From positions 434,001-498,000 of the forward strand of contig JAHLTZ010000011.1 of the NCBI GenBank assembly GCA_025786725.1: 64,000 bases of DNA, read 5' to 3'. Positions 18,010 through 29,379 of the stretch are shown here, piece after piece (position 1 is the first letter of the stretch; the number at the start of each line of letters is the position of its first letter). Source of the DNA: Syncephalis fuscata. Taxonomy: Eukaryota; Zoopagomycota; Zoopagomycetes; Zoopagales; Piptocephalidaceae. The translations under genes and the position numbers were made by a program. The notes below the pieces were generated by a model. The model had not been told where the DNA came from. It ran no database searches and saw nothing but the letters and a program-made list of their open reading frames with translations.

Positions 18010-19559
18010 AATATTGGACTAACTCTGAGTACTATATATATAGGGGATACAGTGCAAGGAGTGTTGTATATATTTAACAAAGGCTGGGAAAGAACAGAAT
18101 AAGAGAAGTAGCAACTATAAATGTCGATAATAGTGATGATAATAATAATAATAATAATAACAGTCGTAACAAAGATTACACATAATTGGATATCCGATAA
18201 TTAAATAAATGGACAAACTGGTTATATTCTTAGAATGCGCAATACATTTAAAGCTAATTTATAGGCATTCAGTAAAATAAAAACATTAATAAATAAAAAG
18301 TGTATTTATGTAACAGTACAATTTTACTGATTTATATCAATCAATATTTAAATTAATATTGCTCTTGATAATTTTATTCATTTCTTGCTGTTATTAGCAA
18401 TAAATGTAATTTTCTGCTAATTTATTATCTGCTCATGCATAAAAGATATAATCATGCTTGTTTATTTTGTATCCATGCTGACATCTTATTATAAATAACG
18501 CTAAGTCATATTTTTATAAATTTTTGATGATATTGCAATAAAGTATATAATCAAGTTTGTGATCTGATTTGTGTTTAGTCAAGCAATAAAAGTAAGTGAA
18601 TAACATAAACAATAATTTTAGTTTAGTTATAACTACTATCAACAAATTGATACATGTATTTTAGCTAAAGCAATCTTGAAATTAAGCTAATAAATGTGAG
18701 TAAAAATAAACAATTATTATTATTTATTGCATTATGGTTAATTTTTACTTCGACTCTTACACCTTAAATCCCCAAAGGAAAATTCGTTCCAATTGAAGTC
18801 ATGCCATTATTATGCACAACATAGCTATATTACTCCCTATTAAAATATTGTTAATAAATTAATTTAAATAAACAATGTAACATACCATTTGATTTCATTG
18901 AAACATTTGAGGTCGATTATTATTGTTGTTGGCCATGTGTAGAAAGATTGATTGAATATTAATAGAAGCCATATAATTGCAATTCCATGTCGTTCCGTAT
19001 TGGTTGCTGTTGCATCTATGTACAGCATGGATTATTGCATTTGAATAGCCTTTTCTATTTTCTAATATTTTATTATTGCATTTTGAGCATATTTATGATG
19101 TAAGATCAGTATTAATATAATTAGTATAAAAGTCGTTTATTAAATAGCTACTTTCCCTATAGTCGATCTGATTAAATCAATGACATTTTGAACAATCAAT
19201 ATCATAATAACAATATATATATTAAGACAATAATAAAAATAACTAATTAATTATATTATTGTACTGATATCATACATGAATCAATTAACTAATTCTAACG
19301 ACTGTGGCAGTATTTAAATTCAATAGTAATTATACCAACATTACTTACTATACTATTAGAGATTGTACACTTTAATAGCGCACACATATCAATAGCTGTA
19401 TTTACACCACAATCTAATGCAGTTACTAAAACTAACATGTGTAAATACATGGCGATGCAGCTCAAGTTCTAAAGCTGAGAAAGTTATTTTAAAACTGTTT
19501 TTATTTAAAACCATGCAGTAATAGCATAGTTAGAGTCATTATAAAACAACCAATCCAAT
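18010..19559. other. AT-rich intergenic stretch
   Basis: No reading frame of note. Near 18136-18160 is an (AAT)n tract upstream of the ARF exchange factor. The right half holds copy A of a dispersed repeat (18740-19288), listed separately. Confidence 0.6.
18740..19288 (+). repeat. Dispersed ~550-bp repeat, copy A
   Basis: Nearly identical to 39037-39583 in the same orientation, about 20 kb away. The match begins in a T-rich run before AATTCGTTCCAATTGAAG and ends near TGAATCAATTAA. No open reading frame, no obvious terminal inverted repeats and no target-site duplication could be seen by eye. It sits downstream of the minus-strand acyltransferase gene. It could be a solo terminal repeat, a non-autonomous element or a duplicated non-coding gene. 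Confidence 0.85.
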
Positions 19560-20891
19560 TTAGACAATTAGACTAGCATAAGTAAACAGTTCACTATCAG
19601 CAATAAACTGCTCATAGTAATTTTTGTCAACACCAAGACAAATGTCAAATCCACTTTTACCTGTTTGAGGACAAGGTGGTGATTCAAATATGGTACCGAC
19701 AAGTCCATTGGGATAGGTGAATCGCCGACAACATGTCGGATTGCCATATCCAAAGTTCATGCCTGCATAATAATCAAATTTAGACCAGTCGGTAGTAAAG
19801 ATGTCTATGCTACTTTTCCAGCTGCTCTCTCTGTTGATGGCCGATTCAGATTCGTCATCATTTGCCCACACAATCCATTCGTCTTTGCTGGTTTTTTGCG
19901 TCATTGCAATCGCTTTGCGGCGTGCCATGGCTACACTGCCAAGTGAATTATTTAATACATCACTGGCAATCATTGGAAATAGCGATGTTTCAACCGCATT
20001 GCCAAAATAGTTGGACGGAAGTCCTTTCAAATATTTACGCATACTAAATGCCGCAACATCACGCAGCAGTGTTTCCCCTGGAACTTGCCGTGCTCTGATG
20101 GCCGCCCGCCAAACAACCACTAAAACAACATCAAGCGTGGAGAACCATCCATTATTGCGTTCTTTTTCACTAAGCGAATCTATGGCCATCTGCTTTAGCT
20201 GTGTAAGCTTCTCCGGACTAAATCGAAACAAAACTGTATCTCTAGGACTATCCCACATAGCATAATATTGTTGGGTGTCCGGACTAGATAATGGCTTCTT
20301 TAACAAATGTCTAAGATCAAGGCCTAATTTTAGGAACTCTCGATTATGATTTGGCGGCAACGGGCTTTCTCCTCGTGTAAATGCCGCCCATGATTTCATA
20401 AACATTAGCCAGCCGTGTCCATCTGCAACATTATGGTGTGTTGATAGACACATCACAACGCCCGAGTTATTTGCAAACCGTGTAACACGAATGATAAGCG
20501 GTCGATCTTTCGCATCATTCCATGAAGCGGCTTGCCACTCTGGCCGGATACTGCTTTGTGGCCAGTCTGGATTAAACATAGAAATGTCATCTTCGCAGTA
20601 AGACTCCAAATAAAGAACGCCTTTGTCTGTACACTGGATTACGTAGTCGTGATTCTCAAGGCACGCCAATCGACCGGCAGCCATAGGATATTGTTCAACT
20701 GCTTTTTGAAGTCCTTCGACTAGCGTATTAGTTGACATGAAATCTGCCGCTTGCTCATGATTTTTATAAAAGAAAACTTGCTGTATATGTGTTGGAGGGG
20801 GGATATAGTCCGTATCGCTAAGATGATACGTAGTATTGCTATGGTTATTCTTTGGCGCGACCAGAATTTCAATTTTATTAACAACAGTCAT
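19560..20891 (-). CDS. BAHD-family (HXXXD) acyltransferase 1
   Basis: Single-exon protein of 443 residues from the ATG at 20891. An upstream in-frame ATG at 20939 would add 16 residues not shared with the paralogues. The family transfers acyl groups from acyl-CoA to alcohols or amines, usually of small molecules, in the cytosol. The catalytic HNVAD is near residues 150-154, followed by GHGW. The second family motif, DFGWG in plants, appears as NFGYG near residue 378. Sequence layout matches the other three copies here (SDTDYI near the start, NHEQAADFM, VEQYPMAAGRL), but this copy is the most diverged and lies on the opposite strand. Substrate is unknown; fungal relatives include toxin-modifying acetyltransferases, but nothing here points to that. 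Confidence 0.85.
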   Translation of the reverse strand: MTVVNKIEILVAPKNNHSNTTYHLSDTDYIPPPTHIQQVFFYKNHEQAADFMSTNTLVEGLQKAVEQYPMAAGRLACLENHDYVIQCTDKGVLYLESYCEDDISMFNPDWPQSSIRPEWQAASWNDAKDRPLIIRVTRFANNSGVVMCLSTHHNVADGHGWLMFMKSWAAFTRGESPLPPNHNREFLKLGLDLRHLLKKPLSSPDTQQYYAMWDSPRDTVLFRFSPEKLTQLKQMAIDSLSEKERNNGWFSTLDVVLVVVWRAAIRARQVPGETLLRDVAAFSMRKYLKGLPSNYFGNAVETSLFPMIASDVLNNSLGSVAMARRKAIAMTQKTSKDEWIVWANDDESESAINRESSWKSSIDIFTTDWSKFDYYAGMNFGYGNPTCCRRFTYPNGLVGTIFESPPCPQTGKSGFDICLGVDKNYYEQFIADSELFTYASLIV

Positions 20892-21872
20892 GGTGAAATG
20901 ATAGAACGAATGAGTATGGGAAGCGACGATGCTCGACAAGCTGGTGTTTTAATCATATGCACCTCAACAGGTTTATGCAATAGAGCAGGTTTTGTAACAA
21001 AGATGCAAAGTTGCAGTGCAAATAATTTGAAATACACACTTTTAACACAATTAAGTGGTGCTTTTATATAAAACGCAGAATAATAAGTTGATAGAAATAG
21101 CCAACATTTATATTTCAATAGCGTATTTGTTTGTGCCGTAGTTATTAATACTGATAAACATATCTGACGTGTTATATTCTATTTGTATTTCTAATTAACA
21201 TATATATATTACTAGCTTTATAAAATTGATTTATTGTTTATAATGATAATCTGAATTAGAAAGATAAAGAACATTGAAAGGTGCTTGTATTTAATGGTTG
21301 GCTAATAATAATATTTTGTTAAAATGTTGTACCGCGTGTTTTCTTCAATCATTTATAGTCTTCAGCATAAATGATCCAGCTGGTAATGGCGTCATTGTAA
21401 ATCACATAACAGCCACAACTATAAAGATAGACATGAAACGAACTATTTGGAAAAATCACGCGCTGATAATAGCGAATTCTCAATTATCGACTGTCTTGAT
21501 ATGTTAAAAAGTATAAATTTGATTGATTCCAATTGACTCAAGTTTGGCTATTATATATTTGTATTTGGCAATGGCTATAATGAGCGTTGTTATCAATTCT
21601 TTACTATTATTTTTGGTTTATGGTTATTATATTCTTTTAGTATAAATAAATTCATACAAAAATAAGATCGGCATCTGCATTGTCTTTAAAAACAAATCTT
21701 ACGCAGTCTGTTAGCTAAAAAATGATAGCATATTACTAAGTTTTGATGGATATCCAGCAATATTATTAGTAACTAAGCAAGTAGTAGTATATAAGTTTTT
21801 ATTCTGTATATATATTCAAATTTAATTATTATTCAGTAAATTCATTCAGTAAATTTAAATTTGACATGACTG
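20892..21872. other. Intergenic region between divergent acyltransferase genes
   Basis: Shared upstream space of acyltransferases 1 (-) and 2 (+). A TATA-like element for gene 1 lies at 21061-21070; otherwise AT-rich with no gene seen. Confidence 0.5.
21061..21070 (-). promoter_or_regulatory. TATA-like element upstream of acyltransferase 1
   Basis: Reads TATATAAAAG on the minus strand, about 170 bp upstream of the ATG at 20891. The position is plausible for a TATA box with a leader of about 130 nt. In AT-rich DNA such matches also arise by chance. Confidence 0.35.
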
Positions 21873-23874
21873 ATACATTTATTCCAATATTTACTTAAAC
21901 TTTGAATAGAAATAGCAAAAGATTGTGCTTGTGTTGTGCTAAAAATTGCTATGAAAATATAGCTGATTACACCAGCCAGTAGCTATAAATGCTTGGCATC
22001 AAAAGTCCAATTATGTGATATCTATCTTATAGGTCGTGCAATTCTGCGCGCAATCCCACATACGTTAAAAATAATGATAAAATGTATCAGCATTGTATAA
22101 ATTAGTCAATATTGCTAGCTGCGTGCACAATTTTTCCGTACCGTTTAGAGCCCAAGGCCTTAGCAACAACACAAAGAAACATGACTGCTTCTAGTATTGA
22201 GTCATTCGGTCGGTAAATCTAATTTATTGTTAAATCAACGCAGCTATTAGATAAAACAATCATAAAAATAAATTCATTGTTCTAATAGTTATTTTATTCG
22301 GCTATTACGTGATTTTACTTGAGTCATATCATGTATTTTGTAATGGGTCTTATCAGCGTGTTCTCATAGGTCAACGTGATGACACAGCAGGCGTCAATCA
22401 TGTGCATATTACAAAATTTGGTTTTTTGGCTTAAAGGTAAATTATCTTTATAAGAAACCAAAAAACAGTATGGTAGATATTGCTATTATACTTCACTGTC
22501 AGCCATTCAAACCACTGCCATCTTTATTCCATCGTTCGAATATGACCTTAAACGCTATCGTTGACACTTTGGTCAATTCAAGAAATGGCCACACACAAAC
22601 CAAGTACGAATTAAGTGACACTGATTACATTGCTGGCCGATTTCACACGCAGCGAGTTTTTTTTTATAAAAACCATGAAAATACAGCAGATTTCATGCCT
22701 ACTGAAAAGTTGATTAGTGCGCTGCAGAAAACAATCGAGCAATATCCTATTGTTGCCGGCCGATTGGTATCCATTGGAAACGACCAATACGAAGTGCAAT
22801 CACTTGATGAAGGTGTGCCATACCGGGAATCATATTGTGAAAATGATATTTCAGCATATAATCAGAACTGGCCAGATAGCAGTATTTCGCCTGAATGGCA
22901 AGCTGTCTTTGCAAACGAAGCAAAAGCCATACCGACAGTTATACATGTCACGCGATTTGCAAATAACTCGGGATTAATGATTTGTCAGGCTGGAAATCAT
23001 TACATTGCTGATGGTACTGGTTGGTCAATATTTTTAAAAACATGGGCGGCATTTGCACGAGGAGAGACACCGCCTCCACCAAATAATAATCGAAAATTAC
23101 TACAGCTTGAACCTGAATTAAAACATGTATTGAGAAAACCAAGACTAAATCAGTTTGAAAAATTATACAAGGCTATAACAAGTGTTTCTAGACAGCCAGC
23201 ACTACTTCGATTTAGCCCGGAGAGCCTTGCACAGTTGAAACAAGCGGCCATTGACTCACTCAGTGAGAATGAACGTGGTACTGGATGGTTTTCTACCCTG
23301 GATGTTGTTTTGAGCTTAATATGGCGCGCAAATACTAAAATTCAGCAAGTTCCACCAGAAAAATTACTGGCCGGATGTGGATCTTTTAATATGCGAACTT
23401 GTCTCGATACTATTCCGGATAACTATTTTGGCAACGTAATCGATGCAACAATGCTAGAGATAACAGCAGGTGATTTATTAAATAAATCGCTTGGTAGTGT
23501 AGCTTTAGCACATCGTCAATCGCTTATTGTTAGGGAGAGAAGCGATGCCAAAGAATGGATCATATGGGCAAATACTGAAGATGCAGTTTCACCAATTAAT
23601 AGGGCATGTTGTAAAGCAGACTTTGATTTTATTAGTTCAGATTTGTCCAAATGTAACTATTATGCTAAAATGGATTTTGGTCGTGGTAGTCCAGTCTGCT
23701 GTAGACGATATATACCGTCCAATGCATTTTTCACCATTATTTACGAAGCGCCGCCTTGTCCAAAAACAGGAAAAAGTGGTCTTGATATAACCGTCATGGT
23801 TGAAACCAAATTCTATGAAGATTTCATTAAGGACAGCGAGCTATTTACCTATGCTCAATTACTTGAATAAATAG
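21873..23874 (+). repeat. Tandem duplication, unit 1
   Basis: 2002-bp unit repeated at 24322-26323 with an offset of 2449 bp. It contains about 670 bp of upstream DNA plus the complete acyltransferase 2 gene. The upstream part and the first four fifths of the gene are almost identical between copies. Homology stops right after the stop codon. Confidence 0.95.
22542..23870 (+). CDS. BAHD-family (HXXXD) acyltransferase 2
   Basis: Single-exon, 442 residues from the ATG at 22542 (MTLNAIVDTL). An upstream in-frame ATG at 22470 would add 24 residues, but a start here matches gene 1. The catalytic HYIAD is at residues 153-157, followed by GTGW. The second motif is DFGRG at about 378-382. It is part of a tandem duplicate with acyltransferase 3: the proteins differ at about 30 positions, over half of them in the last 85 residues. 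A TTATAAG box lies about 90 bp upstream of the start and is also present in the copy. Expected reaction: acyl-CoA-dependent O- or N-acylation of an unknown metabolite. Confidence 0.88.
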   Translation: MTLNAIVDTLVNSRNGHTQTKYELSDTDYIAGRFHTQRVFFYKNHENTADFMPTEKLISALQKTIEQYPIVAGRLVSIGNDQYEVQSLDEGVPYRESYCENDISAYNQNWPDSSISPEWQAVFANEAKAIPTVIHVTRFANNSGLMICQAGNHYIADGTGWSIFLKTWAAFARGETPPPPNNNRKLLQLEPELKHVLRKPRLNQFEKLYKAITSVSRQPALLRFSPESLAQLKQAAIDSLSENERGTGWFSTLDVVLSLIWRANTKIQQVPPEKLLAGCGSFNMRTCLDTIPDNYFGNVIDATMLEITAGDLLNKSLGSVALAHRQSLIVRERSDAKEWIIWANTEDAVSPINRACCKADFDFISSDLSKCNYYAKMDFGRGSPVCCRRYIPSNAFFTIIYEAPPCPKTGKSGLDITVMVETKFYEDFIKDSELFTYAQLLE

Positions 23875-24321
23875 TTTATAGCAAGTTTTGCCAACAAATA
23901 TAAATTAACTAAAATTGTTGTAGCCTTAATGGATATCAATAATATTTTGTACTCAATTGCTTATACGATACTGGCTTGATTAAGTATTACCTGCTTTCTT
24001 ATTGAGCAGTTTTTTAATAAATGTGCACTCAGCTTGACACAATATTCTTGATTTGGTAAGTATTTACAATAAAAACTTTTTATTAGCCAGCGATTACTAC
24101 AGTTCTTGTCGACTTGTATGGTTTACGATGATTTATGTGATAAATAAATTATATAATGTGTTTGCGATATTTGCTTATTTTGTGGTCATACAATCTAATT
24201 AGTATAATTATTATTGCATTTATAATAATATGTTGAAAGTAAAAACTCGTTACTTTCAACTGACTTATACTTGATTACTAAACAATGAGTTTATTTGGCT
24301 CAATTAAATTTAATATAGCTA
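23875..24321. other. Spacer between the tandem units
   Basis: 447 bp, AT-rich, with no reading frame and not part of the duplicated unit. Confidence 0.6.
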
Positions 24322-26323
24322 ATACATTTATTCCAATATTTACTTAAACTTTGAATAGAAATAGCAAAAGATTGTGCTTGTGTTGTGCTAAAAATTGCTA
24401 TGAAAATATAGCTGATTACACCAGCCAGTAGCTATAAATGCTTGGCATCAAAAGTCCAATTATGTGATATCTATCTTATAGGTCGTGCAATTCTGCGCGC
24501 AATCCCACATACGTTAAAAATAATGATAAAATGTATCAGCATTGTATAAATTAGTCAATATTGCTAGCTGCGTGCACAATTTTTCCGTACCGTTTAGAGC
24601 CCAAGGCCTTAGCAACAACACAAAGAAACATGACTGCTTCTAGTATTGAGTCATTCGGTCGGTAAATCTAATTTATTGTTAAATCAACGCAGCTATTAGA
24701 TAAAACAATCATAAAAATAAATTCATTGTTCTAATAGTTATTTTATTCGGCTATTACGTGATTTTACTTGAGTCATATCATGTATTTTGTAATGGGTCTT
24801 ATCAGCGTGTTCTCATAGGTCAACGTGATGACACAGCAAGCATCAATCATGTGCATATTACAAAATTTGGTTTTTGGCTTAAAGGTAAATTATCTTTATA
24901 AGAAACCAAAAAAACAGTATGATAGATATTGTTATTATACTTCACTGCCAGCCATTCAAGCCACTGCCATCTTTATTCCATCGTTCGAATATGACCTTAA
25001 ACGCTATCGTTGACACTTTGGTCAATTCAAGAAATGGCCACACACAAACCAAGTACGAATTAAGTGACACTGATTACATTGTTGGCCGATTTCACACGCA
25101 GCAAGTTTTTTTTTATAAAAACCATGAAAATACAGCAGATTTCATGCCTACTGAAAAGTTGATTAGTGCGCTGCAGAAAACAATCGAGCAATATCCTATT
25201 GTTGCCGGCCGATTGGTATCCATTGGAAACGACCAATACGAAGTGCAATCACTTGATGAAGGTGTGCCATACCGGGAATCATATTGTGAAAATGATATTT
25301 CAGCATATAATCAGAACTGGCCAGATAGCAGTATTTCGCCTGAATGGCAAGCTGTCTTTGCAAACGAAGCAGAAGCCATACCGACAGTTATACATGTCAC
25401 GCGATTTGCAAATAACTCGGGATTAATGATTTGTCAGGCTGGAAATCATTACATTGCTGATGGTATTGGCTGGTCAATATTTTTAAAAACATGGGCGGCA
25501 TTTGCACGAGGAGAGACACCGCCTCCACCAAATAATAATCGAAAATTACTACAGCTTGAACCTGAATTAAAACATGTATTGAGAAAACCAAGACTAAATC
25601 AGTTTGAGGAATTATGCAAGGCTATAACAAGTGTTTCTAGACAGCCAGCACTACTTCGATTTAGCCCGGAGAGCCTTGCACAGTTGAAACAAGCGGCCAT
25701 TGACTCACTCAGTGAGGATGAACGTGGTACTGGATGGTTTTCTACCCTGGATGTTGTTTTGAGCTTAATATGGCGCGTAAATACTAAAATTCAGCAAGTT
25801 CCACCAGAAAAATTGCTAAATGGATGTGATACTTTTAATATGCGAACTTGTCTCGATACTATTCCGGATAACTATTTTGGCAACGTAATCGATGCAACAA
25901 TGCTAGAGATAACAGCAGGTGATTTATTAAATAAATCGCTTGGTAGTGTAGCTTTAGCACATCGTCAATCGCTTATTGTTAGGGAGAGAAGCGATGCCAA
26001 AGAATGGATCATATGGGCAAATACTGAAGATGCAGTTTCACCAATTAATAGGGCATGTTGTAAAACAGACTCTGATTTTATTAGTTCAGATTGGTCCAAA
26101 TTTAATTATTATGCTAAAATGGATTTTGGTGATGGTAGTCTAACCTGCTGTAGACGATATATACCGTCCAATGCACTTATCACCATTATTCATGAGGCAC
26201 CACCTTGTCCAAAAACAGGAAAGAGCGGATTTGATATCACCGTCATGGTTGAAACCGAATTCTATGAAGATTTTGTCAAAAACAATCAATTGTTTACCTA
26301 TGCTCAATTACTTGAATAAATAG
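24322..26323 (+). repeat. Tandem duplication, unit 2
   Basis: Second copy of the 2002-bp unit at 21873-23874. Only scattered substitutions occur over the upstream region and most of the gene, but many more in the last ~250 bp of coding sequence. Confidence 0.95.
24991..26319 (+). CDS. BAHD-family (HXXXD) acyltransferase 3
   Basis: Intact 442-residue duplicate of acyltransferase 2, with HYIAD at 153-157 (followed by GIGW rather than GTGW) and DFGDG in place of DFGRG near 378. Most substitutions in the otherwise near-identical first 380 codons change the amino acid (for example RVFF/QVFF and KLLAGCGSF/KLLNGCDTF). In the last 85 codons silent and replacement changes are both common. It has the same promoter sequence as its twin, so the two are probably co-expressed unless one has diverged in specificity. 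Confidence 0.88.
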   Translation: MTLNAIVDTLVNSRNGHTQTKYELSDTDYIVGRFHTQQVFFYKNHENTADFMPTEKLISALQKTIEQYPIVAGRLVSIGNDQYEVQSLDEGVPYRESYCENDISAYNQNWPDSSISPEWQAVFANEAEAIPTVIHVTRFANNSGLMICQAGNHYIADGIGWSIFLKTWAAFARGETPPPPNNNRKLLQLEPELKHVLRKPRLNQFEELCKAITSVSRQPALLRFSPESLAQLKQAAIDSLSEDERGTGWFSTLDVVLSLIWRVNTKIQQVPPEKLLNGCDTFNMRTCLDTIPDNYFGNVIDATMLEITAGDLLNKSLGSVALAHRQSLIVRERSDAKEWIIWANTEDAVSPINRACCKTDSDFISSDWSKFNYYAKMDFGDGSLTCCRRYIPSNALITIIHEAPPCPKTGKSGFDITVMVETEFYEDFVKNNQLFTYAQLLE

Positions 26324-27161
26324 CGCGCAGTAGATTTTATTAATACGTATAAATTAGTCAAAATGATTTCTTATTAAATACTTATTTTAAAACGACTTTA
26401 ATTGTAGTGGATATTAATGGAGCATTCAAATCTAGAAATACTAGATATAATAAACAAACATGTAGTAAGTAAAGTGACAAAAATAATTGTTTAATTAATA
26501 GATGGCATAATATGTGTATGATAAGCTTAATAGCACAAAGCAAATAGGATAAATATATCACAATTATTGAAAATGTAGAACCACTGATCTTATAGCTAAA
26601 GTGACGCATTAACATATTTGTTTATTGTATGTTATTCATAATGCTGTAGAATCAATTGAATTGATACATTATTGAATTATGTGTAGACTATGCTTCTTGA
26701 TCGATACTAGATGTTTTGTCAGATCCAAACTGAAGCTAGCGATCAGCACACCATATGACGCTTTTTTAATACCTTAAAAAGTAGACACTATCATTAAGAC
26801 TATGCTTATTTTACTTTTGTGCATTGTTGAACACTGAGCAAATAGAACATTCTCTGGTGCTACATTATGCAGCAGCATGTAAAAAGTATAGGCGAGATTG
26901 CAGCAGAATACTATTTCATTACCTGTTTTTTTACTCCATTTCCGGTAATAATTGGTCGTTTACTCAAACACACTCGGGCAGCAAAGAATAATCAGTAAGT
27001 TAAACCATGTGCTACATGTGTATACCATACTATTTAAACTTGCTCGATTTCAAGTTGCCTACCTATATACAAATGTATTGGCCTTTTTATCATATTACTC
27101 AATAATTGAATTGGATATACCATTTATCTTATACGTTCTTTCATATTTTATTCTAATAGCT
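26324..27161. other. Intergenic stretch between acyltransferases 3 and 4
   Basis: AT-rich. The reading frame open from 26952 up to the acyltransferase 4 start encodes a hydrophobic, non-conserved stretch and is probably not coding. Nothing else seen. Confidence 0.5.
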
Positions 27162-28486
27162 ATGCAGGTAGAAAATACGATCGAAGTCTACATTACTCCA
27201 AAAAGTGTTTCTGTGGATAGCAAATATCAATTTAGCGACGTAGAATATATTATCGGTGCTGTACATACACAGCGATTCTTCTTTTATAAAAATCATGAAC
27301 AAACAGTGGATTTTATGTCTACGGAGAAGCTGATTGATGGTTTGCAAAAAACAGTTGAGCAATATCCTATGGTTGCCGGCCGATTGGTTTGCGTTGGAAA
27401 TGATGATTATGAAATTCACTCTCTTGTAAGGGCGTACCATACAAAGAATCCCATTGCGAAAAGGACATATCAGCGTTTAATCAGAATTGGCCAGAAAGCA
27501 ACATACCACTTGAGTGGCAGGCCGTGCCTTGGGGTGAAGGAGCTGATCTACCGGTTGCTATTCATGTTACAAGATTTGCAAACAATTCAGGACTTGTCAT
27601 GTGCGTCTCAGGAAGCCATCTCGTATCAGACGGATCTGGATGGACGATGTTTATTAAAGCATGGGCGACATTCACACGAGGAGAGATACCATTGCCGCCA
27701 AATCATAACCGACAACTCTTGCGGCTAGATTCTAAATTACGGCATCTATTGAAAACGCCATTACCAGATTTAGCTAATAAGCAATATGAAAGAATAGTGG
27801 TATTTCTCGAAGGCCTATATTACTCAAATTTAAGCCAGAAAGTCTTGCACGACTGAAGCAACAAGCCATGGACTCACTTAGTGACGACGAGCGCAGTGCC
27901 GGATGGTTTTCCACGCTTGATGTCGTTACGGCACTAATCTGGCGAACAACAGTTAAAATTCGCCAACTTCCAGCAGACGAAATTCTAGGAATGCAAAGCT
28001 TAACTAATATGCGTAGCAAATTAAAGAATTTCCCAAATAACTTTTTTGGCAATTCGGTTGATGGGTCAATACTGGTAATGCAGCGAGCGATATATTAAAT
28101 AGTTCACTTGGCACTATAGCTTTGGCGAATCGCCAAGTGCTCAAAGTAGTGGACCAAATGACTGCGGAAGAATGGATCTTATGGGGAAACTCTGATAATG
28201 CCCGATCAATAATCAGCCGAGGACTTGAACAAAAGGTATTGATTTCCTTACCACTGACTGGAGCAAGTTTGGCTACTATACCGAAATGAACTTTGGCAAT
28301 GACAATCCTGTCTGCTATCGACGATATGCATATCCCAATGTAAAGCTCAGTACTATAATGGAAGGTTCATTATGCTTGAAAACAGGTAAACGTGAAATTT
28401 TAGTTTCATTTATGGTCGAGGACAGCTGGTATGAAAGCTTTATCAACCATGAAGATATAGCTAGCTATGCTACTGAACTTTTCTAA
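27162..28486 (+). pseudogene. BAHD-family acyltransferase 4, frame-broken
   Basis: Full-length homologue of the three neighbouring acyltransferases, starting at the ATG at 27162 (MQVENTIEVYI) and ending at 28486. The frame is interrupted near 27425, 27805, 28070 and 28236, so no single frame covers the protein. Between breaks all family regions are present. The catalytic motif is SHLVSDGSGW, an H-X3-D, and the second motif is NFGNDNP, which has lost the usual second glycine. Four breaks in 1.3 kb is denser than in the housekeeping genes of this window, where indel errors are suspected. A decaying gene is therefore more likely, but sequencing error cannot be excluded because the remaining sequence has no nonsense changes of its own. 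Confidence 0.7.
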
Positions 28487-29379
28487 ATAATAAACAAAAC
28501 TTTTAGTGATACGAAATCGTGATTAGTATAGTTGCTTGGACGACAGTTGGTGTAAGTTATATAATAGTATAATTTATAAACGAACAATAGCTTTTGTATT
28601 CAGTGTTAATTTTTACATTGCCATTATCATCATGACCTGTCTTGTTTCTTTTTAAATAACCAATATTTTATTGTACAATGTTTAATATTAATCTATGGTT
28701 TTGATAAAATTACAGTTGTAATCGGTCATGCCGCTGCTAGTACACTTATCAATGCTAAATTATAGTTTTACTTGCTATAATCTTATGAAATATAATAGCA
28801 ATAAATACAAATGTTTATTTGGATAAATGAATATTCAATAATTACAGCCATTTAATTGCTTTTATTTTCACGACATGTAAACTATTGACTGTACAAGCAC
28901 ATAACACTATGCTTATTTAGTTAATAGCAATCCGATATGCTGCAGTATATTATCGAATAAAATAGCCGTTATTTAAATAATAATAATCGATGCAATTGTG
29001 TAATTGTACGCTTTATTGGACCATATATTTGATACGAAAGACTAAGCAACAGGACTATTATCAACCAACCAACTTGATATAGTATCATTTCCCCCACGCT
29101 TGCATAACAACAATCTTTCTCTTCACGTGTTACAGGAACGGCAAGTAAAGCCACAGTGACGTTTTTCTTATCTTTAAATCTATAGAAATAACACGTGATA
29201 ATTGTTGTCGTTGGTCGTACTTTGGCCAGAATAATGAGTGCACATGCCCTTACTGCATACTTTTCTGAGTAATAAAGCGAATAAAACCAATGCATGGTAG
29301 CACTCTCCGCTGTGTATCCTAGGCCTTTCTTGTCTCCTTTTTCTTTTTACCTCTTGTCGATATTGATGATACATCAAAG
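28487..29379. other. AT-rich intergenic stretch
   Basis: No gene recognised. A minus-strand frame at 28969-29295 is weak and unsupported. The last ~100 bp form the pyrimidine-rich leader of the next gene. Confidence 0.5.

Noticed and set aside
19560-28486. Secondary-metabolite gene cluster
   Set aside because: Only acyltransferases are present; no synthase, oxidase, transporter or regulator lies among them.
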